A DNA stretch of 5,425 bases from Kitasatospora phosalacinea (GTDB taxonomy: Bacteria > Actinomycetota > Actinomycetes > Streptomycetales > Streptomycetaceae): the NCBI RefSeq assembly GCF_000716545.1, contig NZ_JNWZ01000126.1, positions 1-5,425 on the forward strand, read 5' to 3'. Positions 1 to 5,261 of the stretch are shown here, one piece after another. The position numbers and the translations under genes were made by a program. A model generated the notes under the pieces. That model worked only from the letters and a program-made list of their open reading frames with translations, ran no database searches and was not told the DNA's origin. How positions within the stretch are numbered: position 1 is the first letter of the stretch; each line of letters begins with the position of its first letter.

Positions 1-144
1 CCCGTCCTCACCCCCACCCGCCCCGGCCAGGTCCTGCGCACCCCGCTCGCGGACGCCCTGCTGATCCACCACCTCAACCCGGTCGGGGAGCGCGTCCAGC
101 TCCTCACCCCGAAGGGCGGCCCCGGGCGGGGAGCCGCCCGGTAG
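1..144 (+). CDS. C-terminal end of an unidentified protein (gene cut by the window edge)
   Basis: Reading from base 1 gives 47 residues and a TAG stop at 142-144. Almost every codon ends in G or C, as expected for a real gene in this genome, so the frame is believable although the start lies outside the window. The visible part contains a segment reading [19 protein letters not shown] and ends in a Gly/Ala/Arg-rich tail. I recognise no catalytic motif, membrane segment or family signature and assign no function. The last codons overlap a GC-rich hairpin (122-141) that could end transcription. The gene points the same way as leuB but is 167 bases from it, with dyads in between, so it is probably a separate transcription unit. 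Confidence 0.6.
   Translation, partial: PVLTPTRPGQVLRTPLADALLIHHLNPVGERVQLLTPKGGPGRGAAR
122..141 (+). terminator. Candidate hairpin overlapping the end of the first gene
   Basis: CCGGGCGG and CCGCCCGG form a perfect 8-bp stem around a GGAG loop, ending one base before the last base of the TAG stop codon. No T-tract follows. Actinobacterial terminators often lack one, but GC-rich chance hairpins are also common, so the call is tentative. Confidence 0.3.
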
Positions 145-195
145 CCCGGCCGGCGCCCGGAGCCGATCGGCGGGAGCCCGGTTCCCGTGAGCCCG

Positions 196-260
196 CGGAC
201 GAGGTCCCGCACGCGGGTGCCGCGCGTGCTCGAGAACGCGCCGGTCTGACGCCTCGTCCG
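196..260. repeat. Nested inverted repeats between the first gene and leuB
   Basis: An outer perfect 9-bp pair, CGGACGAGG (196-204) with CCTCGTCCG (252-260), encloses an inner 7-bp pair, GCACGCG (209-215) with CGCGTGC (223-229), around a 7-base loop. If leuB is transcribed from next to its start codon, this structure is outside the leuB message. It would then be either the 3' end of the upstream transcript or a DNA dyad. The 167 bases between the genes otherwise contain only the short GGAC/GTCC dyads near leuB; I see no small gene. Confidence 0.4.
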
Positions 261-289
261 GATCGTGGACGGTCCGTGCCCAGGCCGTG

Positions 290-306
290 GGACGGTTGTA
301 CTGTCC
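290..306 (+). promoter_or_regulatory. Putative leuB promoter -10 (TACTGT) inside a GGAC/GTCC dyad
   Basis: TACTGT at 299-304 fits the actinobacterial TAnnnT -10 pattern and leaves 7 bases before the ATG at 312, so transcription would begin at or next to the start codon. No convincing -35 hexamer is visible 17-18 bases upstream. The -10 lies in a near-palindrome (290-306: GGACGGT, 3-base centre, ACTGTCC, one G-T pair). A shorter perfect dyad GGAC-G-GTCC sits at 267-275, so the GGACGGT half-site occurs twice. These could be operator sites, but nothing identifies a regulator. Confidence 0.35.
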
Positions 307-311
307 GGGGT

Positions 312-1349
312 ATGTCTCGCACCATTCGTCTCGCAGTGATCCCGGGTGACGGCATCGGCCAGGAGGTCGTGGCCGAGGGCCTCAAGGTGCTCCGCGCCGC
401 CCTGCCCTCCGACGCCAAGCTGGAGACCACCGAGTACGACCTCGGTGCACGGCTGTACCACCGGACCGGGGAGACCCTCCCGGACACGGTGCTGGAGGAG
501 CTCAAGGGCCAGGACGCGATCCTGCTCGGCGCCATCGGCGACCCGAGCGTGCCGTCCGGCGTGCTGGAGCGCGGGCTGCTGCTCAAGCTGCGGTTCGCCT
601 TCGACCACCACATCAACCTCCGCCCCGGGAAGCTCTTCCCGAACGTGAAGTCCCCGCTCGCGGGTGACCCGGAGATCGACTTCGTGGTGGTCCGCGAGGG
701 CACCGAGGGCCCGTACGTCGGCAACGGCGGCACGCTGCGCACCGGCACCCCGCAGGAGGTCGCCACCGAGGTCTCGCTGAACACCGCGTTCGGCATCGAG
801 CGGGTCGTCCGGGACGCCTACCGCCGGGCCCAGGCCCGCCCGCGCAAGAAGCTCACCCTCGTCCACAAGAACAACGTGCTGGTGCACGCCGGCCACCTGT
901 GGACCCGGATCTTCGAGCAGGTCGGCCGGGAGTTCCCCGAGGTCACCACCGACTACCTGCACGTGGACGCGGCGACGATCTTCTTCGTCACCCAGCCCGA
1001 GCGCTTCGACGTGATCGTCACCGACAACCTGTTCGGCGACATCCTGACCGACCTCGCCGCGGCCGTCACCGGCGGCATCGGCCTGGCCGCGTCCGGCAAC
1101 ATCAACCCGAGCGGCGACTTCCCTTCGATGTTCGAGCCGGTGCACGGCTCCGCCCCGGACATCGCCGGCCAGGGCAAGGCCGACCCGACCGCCACCGTGC
1201 TCTCGGTCGCCATGCTGCTGGAGCACCTCGGCTTCGCCGACGAGGCCGCCCGGGTCGAGGCCGCGGTCGCCGCGGACCTCGCCGAGCGCTCCGGTGCCCG
1301 CTCCACCTCCGAGGTCGGCGACGCGCTGGCCGCCCGAGTATCCGGCTGA
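312..1349 (+). CDS. leuB: 3-isopropylmalate dehydrogenase
   Basis: This cytoplasmic enzyme oxidatively decarboxylates 3-isopropylmalate to 2-oxoisocaproate, the third committed step of leucine synthesis. It can also act on beta-methylmalate in the citramalate route to isoleucine. The 345-residue protein matches the compact actinobacterial LeuB form. Visible motifs are PGDGIG (11-16), substrate arginines at R94 (LKLRF), R104 (INLRP) and R128 (VVREG), Y135, K186 (HKNN), the metal-binding aspartates D219, D243 and D247 (NLFGDILTD), and the cofactor loop HGSAPDIAG (278-286). In this family the Asp-Ile pair in that loop (283-284) goes with NAD use. A GTG at 276 is in frame and would add 12 residues, but ATG 312 gives the usual [16 protein letters not shown] start. 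There is no purine-rich ribosome site before it, only GGGG one base away, and a -10-like TACTGT ends 7 bases upstream, which suggests a leaderless message. leuC and leuD are not in the window. Confidence 0.95.
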   Translation: MSRTIRLAVIPGDGIGQEVVAEGLKVLRAALPSDAKLETTEYDLGARLYHRTGETLPDTVLEELKGQDAILLGAIGDPSVPSGVLERGLLLKLRFAFDHHINLRPGKLFPNVKSPLAGDPEIDFVVVREGTEGPYVGNGGTLRTGTPQEVATEVSLNTAFGIERVVRDAYRRAQARPRKKLTLVHKNNVLVHAGHLWTRIFEQVGREFPEVTTDYLHVDAATIFFVTQPERFDVIVTDNLFGDILTDLAAAVTGGIGLAASGNINPSGDFPSMFEPVHGSAPDIAGQGKADPTATVLSVAMLLEHLGFADEAARVEAAVAADLAERSGARSTSEVGDALAARVSG

Positions 1350-1351
1350 CC

Positions 1352-1373
1352 GGCCGGACGACAACCTCCGGCC
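1352..1373 (+). terminator. Stem-loop just after leuB
   Basis: GGCCGGA (1352-1358) and TCCGGCC (1367-1373) form a perfect 7-bp stem with an 8-base loop, two bases after the leuB stop. No T-tract follows. It could be a weak terminator or an mRNA 3'-end stabiliser, and read-through into ilvE remains possible. Confidence 0.35.
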
Positions 1374-1395
1374 AGTGGGCCGGTTCACAGCGAGC

Positions 1396-1456
1396 ACAGC
1401 CGCCCGGCTGTTCGGCACGGCCCTCTGGATGCGAGTATCGACAGTGGGCCGTGCCG
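1396..1456 (+). promoter_or_regulatory. Tandem inverted repeats upstream of ilvE
   Basis: Two adjacent dyads lie between leuB and ilvE. The first is ACAGCCG-CC-CGGCTGT (1396-1411). The second is a perfect 11-bp pair, CGGCACGGCCC (1413-1423) with GGGCCGTGCCG (1446-1456). Its interior continues with CTG/CAG (1425-1427 with 1442-1444) and GAT/ATC (1428-1430 with 1437-1439), separated by a T-T mismatch and a two-base bulge, leaving a 6-base tip. As RNA this is a long stable hairpin ending 65 bases before the ilvE ATG. As DNA it surrounds the least GC-rich stretch of the gap (around GAGTATCGAC), where a promoter might lie, although no clear -35/-10 pair is present. I found no leader ORF rich in branched-chain codons here, so peptide-controlled attenuation is not indicated. 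Confidence 0.4.
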
Positions 1457-1506
1457 TCATGCGTTTCCCCCGCCCGACGGTTGCCGGCCCAGCCCAACCC
1501 CACGGT

Positions 1507-1512
1507 GAAGGA
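1507..1512 (+). promoter_or_regulatory. Ribosome binding site of ilvE
   Basis: GAAGGA lies 9 bases before ATG 1522. It decides the start, because the reading frame stays open upstream and has in-frame ATGs at 1429 and 1459. Neither of these has a comparable purine-rich site, and 1429 lies within the large hairpin. Confidence 0.7.
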
Positions 1513-1521
1513 CAGACAGCC

Positions 1522-2634
1522 ATGAGCACGCCCACCCAGGCGCCCATCACGTTCGACCTCAAGCCCTCCGCGCACCCCCTGTCCGACGAGGAGCGCGAGG
1601 CCCGACTGGCCGACCCCGGCTTCGGCCGCGTCTTCACCGACCACATGGTGACCATCCGCTGGACCGAGGGCCGGGGCTGGCACGACGCCCAGCTGACGCC
1701 GTACGCGCCGCTGGAGATCGACCCGGCCAACATGACGCTGCACTACGGCCAGTCGATCTTCGAGGGCCTCAAGGCGTACCGGCAGGCCGACGGCTCGATC
1801 GCGACCTTCCGCCCCGAGGCCAACGCCGCCCGCTTCCAGGCCTCCGCCCGCCGGCTGGCGATGCCCGAGCTGCCGGTCGAGACCTTCGTGGAGGCCGTCG
1901 AGCTGCTCGTCCAGCAGGACCGCGCCTGGGTGCCCAGCCGGCCGGAGCAGAGCCTCTACCTGCGGCCGTTCATGTTCGCCACCGAGGTCGGCCTGGGCGT
2001 GCGCCCCGCCAACTCCTACGTCTTCATGATCATCGCCTCGCCGGCCGGCGCGTACTTCTCCGGCGGGGTCAAGCCGGTCTCGGTCTGGCTCTCCGAGGAC
2101 TACGTCCGCGCCGCCCCCGGCGGCACCGGTGCCGCCAAGTGCGCCGGCAACTACGCGGCCTCGCTGGTCGCCCAGGCCGAGGCCGCCGCCAAGGGCTGCG
2201 ACCAGGTGGTCTGGCTCGACGCCGCCGAGCACAAGTGGGTCGAGGAGATGGGCGGCATGAACCTCTACTTCGTCCTCGGCGAGGGCGAGGACGCCACCGT
2301 CGTCACCCCCGAACTCTCCGGCTCGCTGCTCCCCGGCATCACCCGCGACTCCCTGCTCGCCCTCGCCGCCGACCTCGGCTACGGCACCGAGGAGCGGAGG
2401 ATCTCCACCGACGAGTGGAAGCGGGGCAACGCCGACGGCACCATCACCGAGGTCTTCGCCTGCGGCACCGCCGCCGTCATCACCCCCGTCGGCCACGTCA
2501 AGTCCGCCACCGCCGACTGGACCGTCGCCACCGGCGAGCCCGGCCCGATCACCCTGCGCCTGCGCGAGTCCCTGCTCGCCATCCAGGGCGGCCAGGCCCC
2601 GGACGCCCACGGCTGGATGCACACCATCGCCTGA
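1522..2634 (+). CDS. ilvE: Branched-chain amino acid aminotransferase
   Basis: This PLP enzyme of fold type IV transfers an amino group between glutamate and the 2-oxo acids of leucine, isoleucine and valine, the last step of their synthesis; it also starts their breakdown. The 370-residue product resembles the longer BCAT type shared by actinobacteria and eukaryotes rather than the shorter E. coli form. Landmarks are [13 protein letters not shown] (75-87), the PLP lysine K206 in [12 protein letters not shown]242 in [10 protein letters not shown] (the glutamate that contacts the pyridine nitrogen), GITRDS (272-277) and [11 protein letters not shown] (314-324). The redox CxxC pair of mammalian BCATs is absent; only C314 is present in that region. 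The protein ends in the typical HGWMHTIA. The start was chosen from the ribosome site at 1507-1512 and because MSTPTQ leads into the conserved LKPSAHPLS segment; the upstream in-frame extension is Pro/Arg-rich and looks non-coding. It lies 172 bases after leuB and is closed by a strong hairpin at 2647-2679. Confidence 0.95.
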   Translation: MSTPTQAPITFDLKPSAHPLSDEEREARLADPGFGRVFTDHMVTIRWTEGRGWHDAQLTPYAPLEIDPANMTLHYGQSIFEGLKAYRQADGSIATFRPEANAARFQASARRLAMPELPVETFVEAVELLVQQDRAWVPSRPEQSLYLRPFMFATEVGLGVRPANSYVFMIIASPAGAYFSGGVKPVSVWLSEDYVRAAPGGTGAAKCAGNYAASLVAQAEAAAKGCDQVVWLDAAEHKWVEEMGGMNLYFVLGEGEDATVVTPELSGSLLPGITRDSLLALAADLGYGTEERRISTDEWKRGNADGTITEVFACGTAAVITPVGHVKSATADWTVATGEPGPITLRLRESLLAIQGGQAPDAHGWMHTIA

Positions 2635-2646
2635 CGCCGGACCGTC

Positions 2647-2679
2647 GGCCCGGGCGTTTCACGGCGGAACGCCCGGGCC
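2647..2679 (+). terminator. Terminator hairpin after ilvE
   Basis: GGCCCGGGCGTT (2647-2658) and AACGCCCGGGCC (2668-2679) form a perfect 12-bp stem with a 9-base loop, starting 12 bases after the ilvE stop. No T-tract follows, as is common for actinobacterial terminators. It should separate ilvE from the Uma2 gene. Confidence 0.75.
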
Positions 2680-2688
2680 CGGTAGCCT
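2658..2688 (+). promoter_or_regulatory. Possible promoter of the Uma2-family gene
   Basis: TAGCCT at 2683-2688 matches the actinobacterial TAnnnT -10. A TTCACG resembling the TTGACN -35 lies at 2658-2663, a 19-base spacing that is at the long end. The -35 falls in the loop and stem of the ilvE terminator, so the two signals would overlap. The predicted transcript would start near 2695, giving a leader of about 40 bases that includes the ribosome site. Confidence 0.35.
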
Positions 2689-2722
2689 CGTCACACTCCA
2701 CTCGTTGAGCGACTCGGACAAG

Positions 2723-2729
2723 AAGGAGG
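2723..2729 (+). promoter_or_regulatory. Near-consensus ribosome binding site (AAGGAGG) of the Uma2-family gene
   Basis: AAGGAGG followed by 4 bases and ATG 2734 is the strongest Shine-Dalgarno sequence in the window. It fixes the start and suggests efficient translation. Confidence 0.8.
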
Positions 2730-2733
2730 GACC

Positions 2734-3300
2734 ATGACCGCCGCGATGCACGACGCCACCGACGTCTGGCGCGGTCCGGAGGACGAACTCCTCGAAGCCT
2801 TCCTGGCCCTGGACACCCCGCAGGGGTTCAAGGCCGAGCTCATCGAGGGGGAGATCGTCGTGACGCCACCGCCGGACGGAGACCACGAGACCGCGATCGG
2901 CCGGATCGTCAAGCAGGTCTTCCAGCAGTGCGCGGAGGACTTCGACTTCGGGCCGGGGAAGGGCTTGGTGGTGCCGAGCGGCCGGTTCATCCCGGACGGC
3001 ACGTTCGCCCTGCCCGACGCGATGGCCGGCAAAGGATCGTGGTCCACTCCCGACGGGGTGGTGATGACCGTGGAGGTCACTTCCACGAACCCCGCCAAGG
3101 ACCGTGGGGCCAAGCGCAGGGGCTATGCCGCGGCAGGGATTCCGTTGTACCTCCTGGTGGACCGGAAGGCCGGTCAGGTCGTGCTGCACAGCCACCCGGA
3201 AGGCGGCGAGTACACCGCCACCACCTCCGTCCCGTTCGGTGACCCGCTGCCGCTGCCGAAGCCGTTCGGGTTCGACCTGGCAACGGACCGGCTGGCCTGA
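2734..3300 (+). CDS. Uma2-family (DUF820) putative PD-(D/E)XK endonuclease
   Basis: The 188-residue protein has the layout of the Uma2/DUF820 family, a group in the restriction-endonuclease-like PD-(D/E)XK superfamily that is abundant in streptomycetes and cyanobacteria and whose cellular role is unsettled. An N-terminal helical part leads to AELIEGEIVVTPPP (34-47), the family's opening strand pair. The nuclease core follows: P87-D88 in FIPDG, E114 in VEVTS, D123 and K127 in DRGAKRRGY, then Y131 and AGIPLYLLVD (134-143). The acidic and lysine residues expected for metal-dependent catalysis are thus all present, so the protein need not be degenerate. No signal peptide or membrane segment is seen. 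It has its own ribosome site, a candidate promoter and flanking hairpins, so it reads as a stand-alone gene inserted among biosynthetic genes. Its codons are a little less GC-extreme than its neighbours' (GGA, AAA, TTG, ATT, TAT, GAA occur), which may hint at later arrival. Substrate and partners cannot be told from the sequence. Confidence 0.85.
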   Translation: MTAAMHDATDVWRGPEDELLEAFLALDTPQGFKAELIEGEIVVTPPPDGDHETAIGRIVKQVFQQCAEDFDFGPGKGLVVPSGRFIPDGTFALPDAMAGKGSWSTPDGVVMTVEVTSTNPAKDRGAKRRGYAAAGIPLYLLVDRKAGQVVLHSHPEGGEYTATTSVPFGDPLPLPKPFGFDLATDRLA

Positions 3301-3318
3301 CCCGTTCCGGATGGCGAG

Positions 3319-3343
3319 ACGCCCCTCCCGGCCCGCCGGGCGT
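3319..3343 (+). terminator. Candidate hairpin after the Uma2-family gene
   Basis: ACGCCC (3319-3324) pairs with GGGCGT (3338-3343) around a 13-base loop. Alternatively CCCGGC (3327-3332) pairs with GCCGGG (3335-3340). The structure starts 18 bases after the Uma2 stop, has no T-tract, and lies directly before the cimA leader region. It may end the Uma2 transcript. Confidence 0.4.
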
Positions 3344-3347
3344 ATGC

Positions 3348-3360
3348 AAGACTGCGAGGG
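3348..3360 (+). promoter_or_regulatory. Possible -10 element for the cimA leader transcript
   Basis: AAGACT (3348-3353) is one base from the strong streptomycete -10 TAGACT and is followed by six bases and then the GTG of the leader ORF at 3360. This would give a leaderless leader peptide. No good -35 is seen 17-18 bases upstream, where the sequence is C-rich, so the exact start site is uncertain. Confidence 0.3.
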
Positions 3361-3410
3361 TGTCCTCGCTTTCGCTGATTATTAGCAGCAGGCGCGCCGG
3401 TCCGCAGTGA
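3360..3410 (+). CDS. Putative leader peptide of the cimA attenuator (16 residues)
   Basis: A GTG at 3360 opens a frame of 16 codons ending in TGA at 3408-3410, reading MSSLSLIISSRRAGPQ if the GTG is decoded as Met. Codons 4-8 are CTT TCG CTG ATT ATT, that is Leu-Ser-Leu-Ile-Ile. CTT and ATT are seldom used in such GC-rich genomes, and two adjacent ATT isoleucine codons are striking. A short peptide with tandem codons for the pathway's end product, followed by an intrinsic terminator before the biosynthetic gene, is the classic layout of ribosome-mediated attenuation. The only purine-rich sequence, GAGG, abuts the GTG, so translation would be leaderless or weakly initiated. An overlapping ATG frame (3344-3385) encodes no repeated regulatory codon and is less likely. 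Size alone cannot prove translation; the call rests on codon content and context. Confidence 0.55.
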   Translation: MSSLSLIISSRRAGPQ

Positions 3411-3468
3411 CCGCTCCGACGGCAACACCCTGACCGCGGAGCGACCACGAGCGTCCAGACCCGCGCGC

Positions 3469-3502
3469 AGACCTCTCGCACCCGCGAGGGGTCTTTTGTT
3501 TT
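3469..3502 (+). terminator. Intrinsic terminator with T-tract in the cimA leader
   Basis: GACCTCTCGC (3470-3479) and GCGAGGGGTC (3484-3493) form a 10-bp stem with one T-G pair and an ACCC loop; an A-T pair (3469/3494) extends it. TTTTGTTTT (3494-3502) follows at once. This is the only hairpin in the window with a real T-tract, which is uncommon for ordinary gene ends in actinobacteria. It sits 130 bases before the cimA start and 51 or more bases after the leader ORF, the expected position for a conditional attenuator rather than the end of the Uma2 gene. Confidence 0.85.
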
Positions 3503-3616
3503 GCCCCGGACCGGCACCGGGCCCCCACAAGGGGACGGAGACACCGGGGACGCGCGCGGGATGCTGGACAGTGGAGCCGGATTCCGATCCCGGCAGACGC
3601 AGTAACTCCACCGAAC

Positions 3617-3620
3617 GGAG
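3617..3620 (+). promoter_or_regulatory. Ribosome binding site of cimA
   Basis: GGAG lies 11 bases before ATG 3632, a slightly long spacing. The bases between the attenuator terminator and this site (3503-3616) contain only short GC hairpins, for example CCCGG/CCGGG at 3505-3521, and no gene. Confidence 0.55.
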
Positions 3621-3631
3621 AACCCAGGGCC

Positions 3632-5236
3632 ATGACCGAGGCCAACGGCCGTCCCAGCGACGGCTTCCACGTCTTCGACACCACGCTCCGCGACGGTGCC
3701 CAGCGCGAGGGCATCAACCTCACGGTGGCGGACAAACTGGCGATCGCGCGCCACCTGGACGAGTTCGGGGTCGGCTTCATCGAGGGCGGCTGGCCGGGCG
3801 CCAACCCCCGGGACACCGAGTTCTTCGCCCGCGCCCAGGCCGAACTGGAGTTCCGCAACGCCCAGTTGGTGGCCTTCGGTGCCACCCGCCGGGCCGGCGG
3901 CAAGGCCGCCGAGGACCCGCAGCTGGCCGCACTGGTCGCCTCCGGCGCGCCGGTGGTGACGCTGGTGGCGAAGTCGCACGACCGGCACGTGGAACTGGCG
4001 CTGCGCACCACGCTGGAGGAGAACCTGGAGATGGTCCGGGACAGCGTGGAGTTCCTGCGCGCCCAGGGCCGCCGGGTGTTCATCGACTGCGAGCACTTCT
4101 TCGACGGCTACAAGGCCAACCCGGAGTACGCCCTCGCCGTGGTGCGCACCGCGCACGGGGCCGGCGCGGACGTCGTCGTGCTGTGCGACACCAACGGCGG
4201 CATGCTGCCGTCCGGGGTGCGCGAGATCGTCGCCACCGTGCTGGCGGAGACCGGCGCCCGGCTGGGCATCCACGCCCAGGACGACACCGGCTGCGCGGTC
4301 GCCAACACGCTGGCCGCCGTCGACGCCGGGGCGACCCACGTGCAGTGCACCGCCAACGGCTACGGCGAGCGGGTCGGCAACGCCAACCTGTTCCCGGTCG
4401 CGGCGGCGCTGGAGCTCAAGTACGACCGCCGGGTGCTCCCGGCCGGGGCGCTGGCCGAGATGACCCGGATCTCGCACGCCATCGCCGAGGTGGTGAACCT
4501 GGCGCCGTCCACCCACCAGCCGTACGTGGGCTTCTCGGCGTTCGCGCACAAGGCCGGCCTGCACGCCTCCGCGATCAAGGTCGACCCGGACCTGTACCAG
4601 CACATCGACCCGGAGCTGGTCGGCAACACCATGCGGATGCTGGTCTCCGACATGGCCGGCCGGGCGTCGATCGAGCTGAAGGGCAAGGAGCTGGGCTACG
4701 ACCTGTCCAGCGACCGGGACCTGGCCGGCCGGGTGGTGGCCCGGGTGAAGGAGCAGGAGAACCTCGGCTACACCTACGAGGCGGCGGACGCCTCCTTCGA
4801 GCTGCTGCTGCGCGACGAGGTGAACGGCGGCGAGAAGCTGCGGTTCTTCGAGCTGGAGTCCTGGCGGACCATCAGCGAGCAGGGCCCGAACGGCTTCGCG
4901 GGCAACGAGGCGACCGTCAAGCTGTGGGCCAGGGGCGAGCGGAAGGTCGCCACCGGCGAGGGCAACGGCCCGGTGGACGCGCTGGACCGGGCGCTGCGGA
5001 CGGCGCTGGAGCCGATCTACCCGGCGCTGGCCAAGCTGGAGCTGGTGGACTACAAGGTCCGGATCCTGGAGGGCCAGCACGGCACCGGCTCGAAGACCCG
5101 GGTGCTGATCGAGTCCACCGACGGCACCACGAACTGGTCGACGGTCGGCGTCGCGGACAACGTGATCGCCGCGTCCTGGGTGGCGCTGGAGGACGCGTAC
5201 ACCTACGGGCTGCTGAGGGCCGACCAGCAGCCGTAA
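3632..5236 (+). CDS. cimA: Citramalate synthase
   Basis: CimA condenses pyruvate with acetyl-CoA to (R)-citramalate, the first step of the threonine-independent route to 2-oxobutyrate and isoleucine. The 534 residues match the long CimA form of the LeuA/HMGL family. The TIM barrel opens with FDTTLRDGAQREG (15-27), holding the substrate/metal residues R20 and D21. H214 lies in GIHAQDDTGCAVAN (212-225), NGYGERVGNANL (242-253) is the family signature, and HKAGLHAS (306-313) lies in the following linker. The C-terminal part (about 400-525) looks like the LeuA-type regulatory domain that binds the feedback inhibitor, with VDALDRAL, ELVDYKVRI and GTGSKTRV as markers. The usual HxH(N/D) metal motif reads H-A-Q-D here, with Gln at 216. 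The WPGANPRDTEFF segment and overall length favour CimA over 2-isopropylmalate synthase, but homologues with other condensing activities exist. The ATG follows GGAG. An attenuator-like leader lies upstream and a strong terminator downstream. Confidence 0.92.
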   Translation: MTEANGRPSDGFHVFDTTLRDGAQREGINLTVADKLAIARHLDEFGVGFIEGGWPGANPRDTEFFARAQAELEFRNAQLVAFGATRRAGGKAAEDPQLAALVASGAPVVTLVAKSHDRHVELALRTTLEENLEMVRDSVEFLRAQGRRVFIDCEHFFDGYKANPEYALAVVRTAHGAGADVVVLCDTNGGMLPSGVREIVATVLAETGARLGIHAQDDTGCAVANTLAAVDAGATHVQCTANGYGERVGNANLFPVAAALELKYDRRVLPAGALAEMTRISHAIAEVVNLAPSTHQPYVGFSAFAHKAGLHASAIKVDPDLYQHIDPELVGNTMRMLVSDMAGRASIELKGKELGYDLSSDRDLAGRVVARVKEQENLGYTYEAADASFELLLRDEVNGGEKLRFFELESWRTISEQGPNGFAGNEATVKLWARGERKVATGEGNGPVDALDRALRTALEPIYPALAKLELVDYKVRILEGQHGTGSKTRVLIESTDGTTNWSTVGVADNVIAASWVALEDAYTYGLLRADQQP

Positions 5237-5261
5237 CGGCGGTCGGTGCGCGGAAGTGCCC

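Larger units (their letters stand above)
3360..3502 (+). promoter_or_regulatory. Predicted isoleucine-responsive transcription attenuator of cimA
   Basis: The RNA from the leader ORF to the terminator can form several helices. GCGCGCCGGTC (3392-3402), within leader codons 11-15, pairs with GACCCGCGCGC (3458-3468) at 10 of 11 positions, immediately before the terminator stem. CGCTCCG (3412-3418) pairs perfectly with CGGAGCG (3437-3443). CGGTC (3398-3402) can instead pair with GACCG at 3409-3413 or 3432-3436. A ribosome stalled at the Ile codons (3378-3383) or at the stop (3408-3410) would mask different parts of these helices, so translation can be coupled to folding. I could not find one clean antiterminator covering the whole 5' arm of the terminator. 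Partial competitors are CCTCGC (3364-3369) for GCGAGG (3484-3489) and GACCC (3458-3462) for GGGTC (3489-3493). Isoleucine is the expected signal because CimA opens a route to isoleucine; the Leu codons could add leucine. Confidence 0.6.

Noticed and set aside
276..311. GTG start for leuB adding 12 residues
   Set aside because: The extra residues do not fit the family's N-terminus, no ribosome site precedes the GTG, and the stretch contains the likely promoter.
1294..1521. Upstream in-frame extension of ilvE, including ATGs at 1429 and 1459
   Set aside because: It overlaps leuB and the hairpins and is Pro/Arg-rich. ATG 1522 has a good ribosome site and the family-like N-terminus.
3344..3385. 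Alternative leader ORF from ATG, reading MQDCEGVLAFADY
   Set aside because: It overlaps the favoured GTG frame, lacks repeated codons for any branched-chain amino acid and has no better ribosome site.
3391..3398. GGCGCGCC palindrome considered as an operator
   Set aside because: Such 8-base GC palindromes arise easily at this base composition. Its pairing with 3463-3468 in the leader RNA gives a better explanation.
3431..3456. T-box-like fragment (ACCGCGGAGC followed by GAGCGTCC)
   Set aside because: The conserved GGGTGG part of the T-box antiterminator and an upstream specifier stem are missing, so the likeness is partial; the Ile-Ile leader peptide explains the terminator better.
3576..3594. 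tRNA-like T-arm sequence (GGATTCCGATCCCGG) before cimA
   Set aside because: The T-loop consensus GTTCRA is absent, and no acceptor stem, D-arm or anticodon arm can be placed.
1102..5080. Very long minus-strand open frames across leuB-ilvE (1102-2622) and Uma2-cimA (3077-5080)
   Set aside because: They are Gly/Ala/Arg-rich low-complexity shadows, typical opposite genuine genes in high-GC genomes, and lie antisense to clearly recognisable enzymes.
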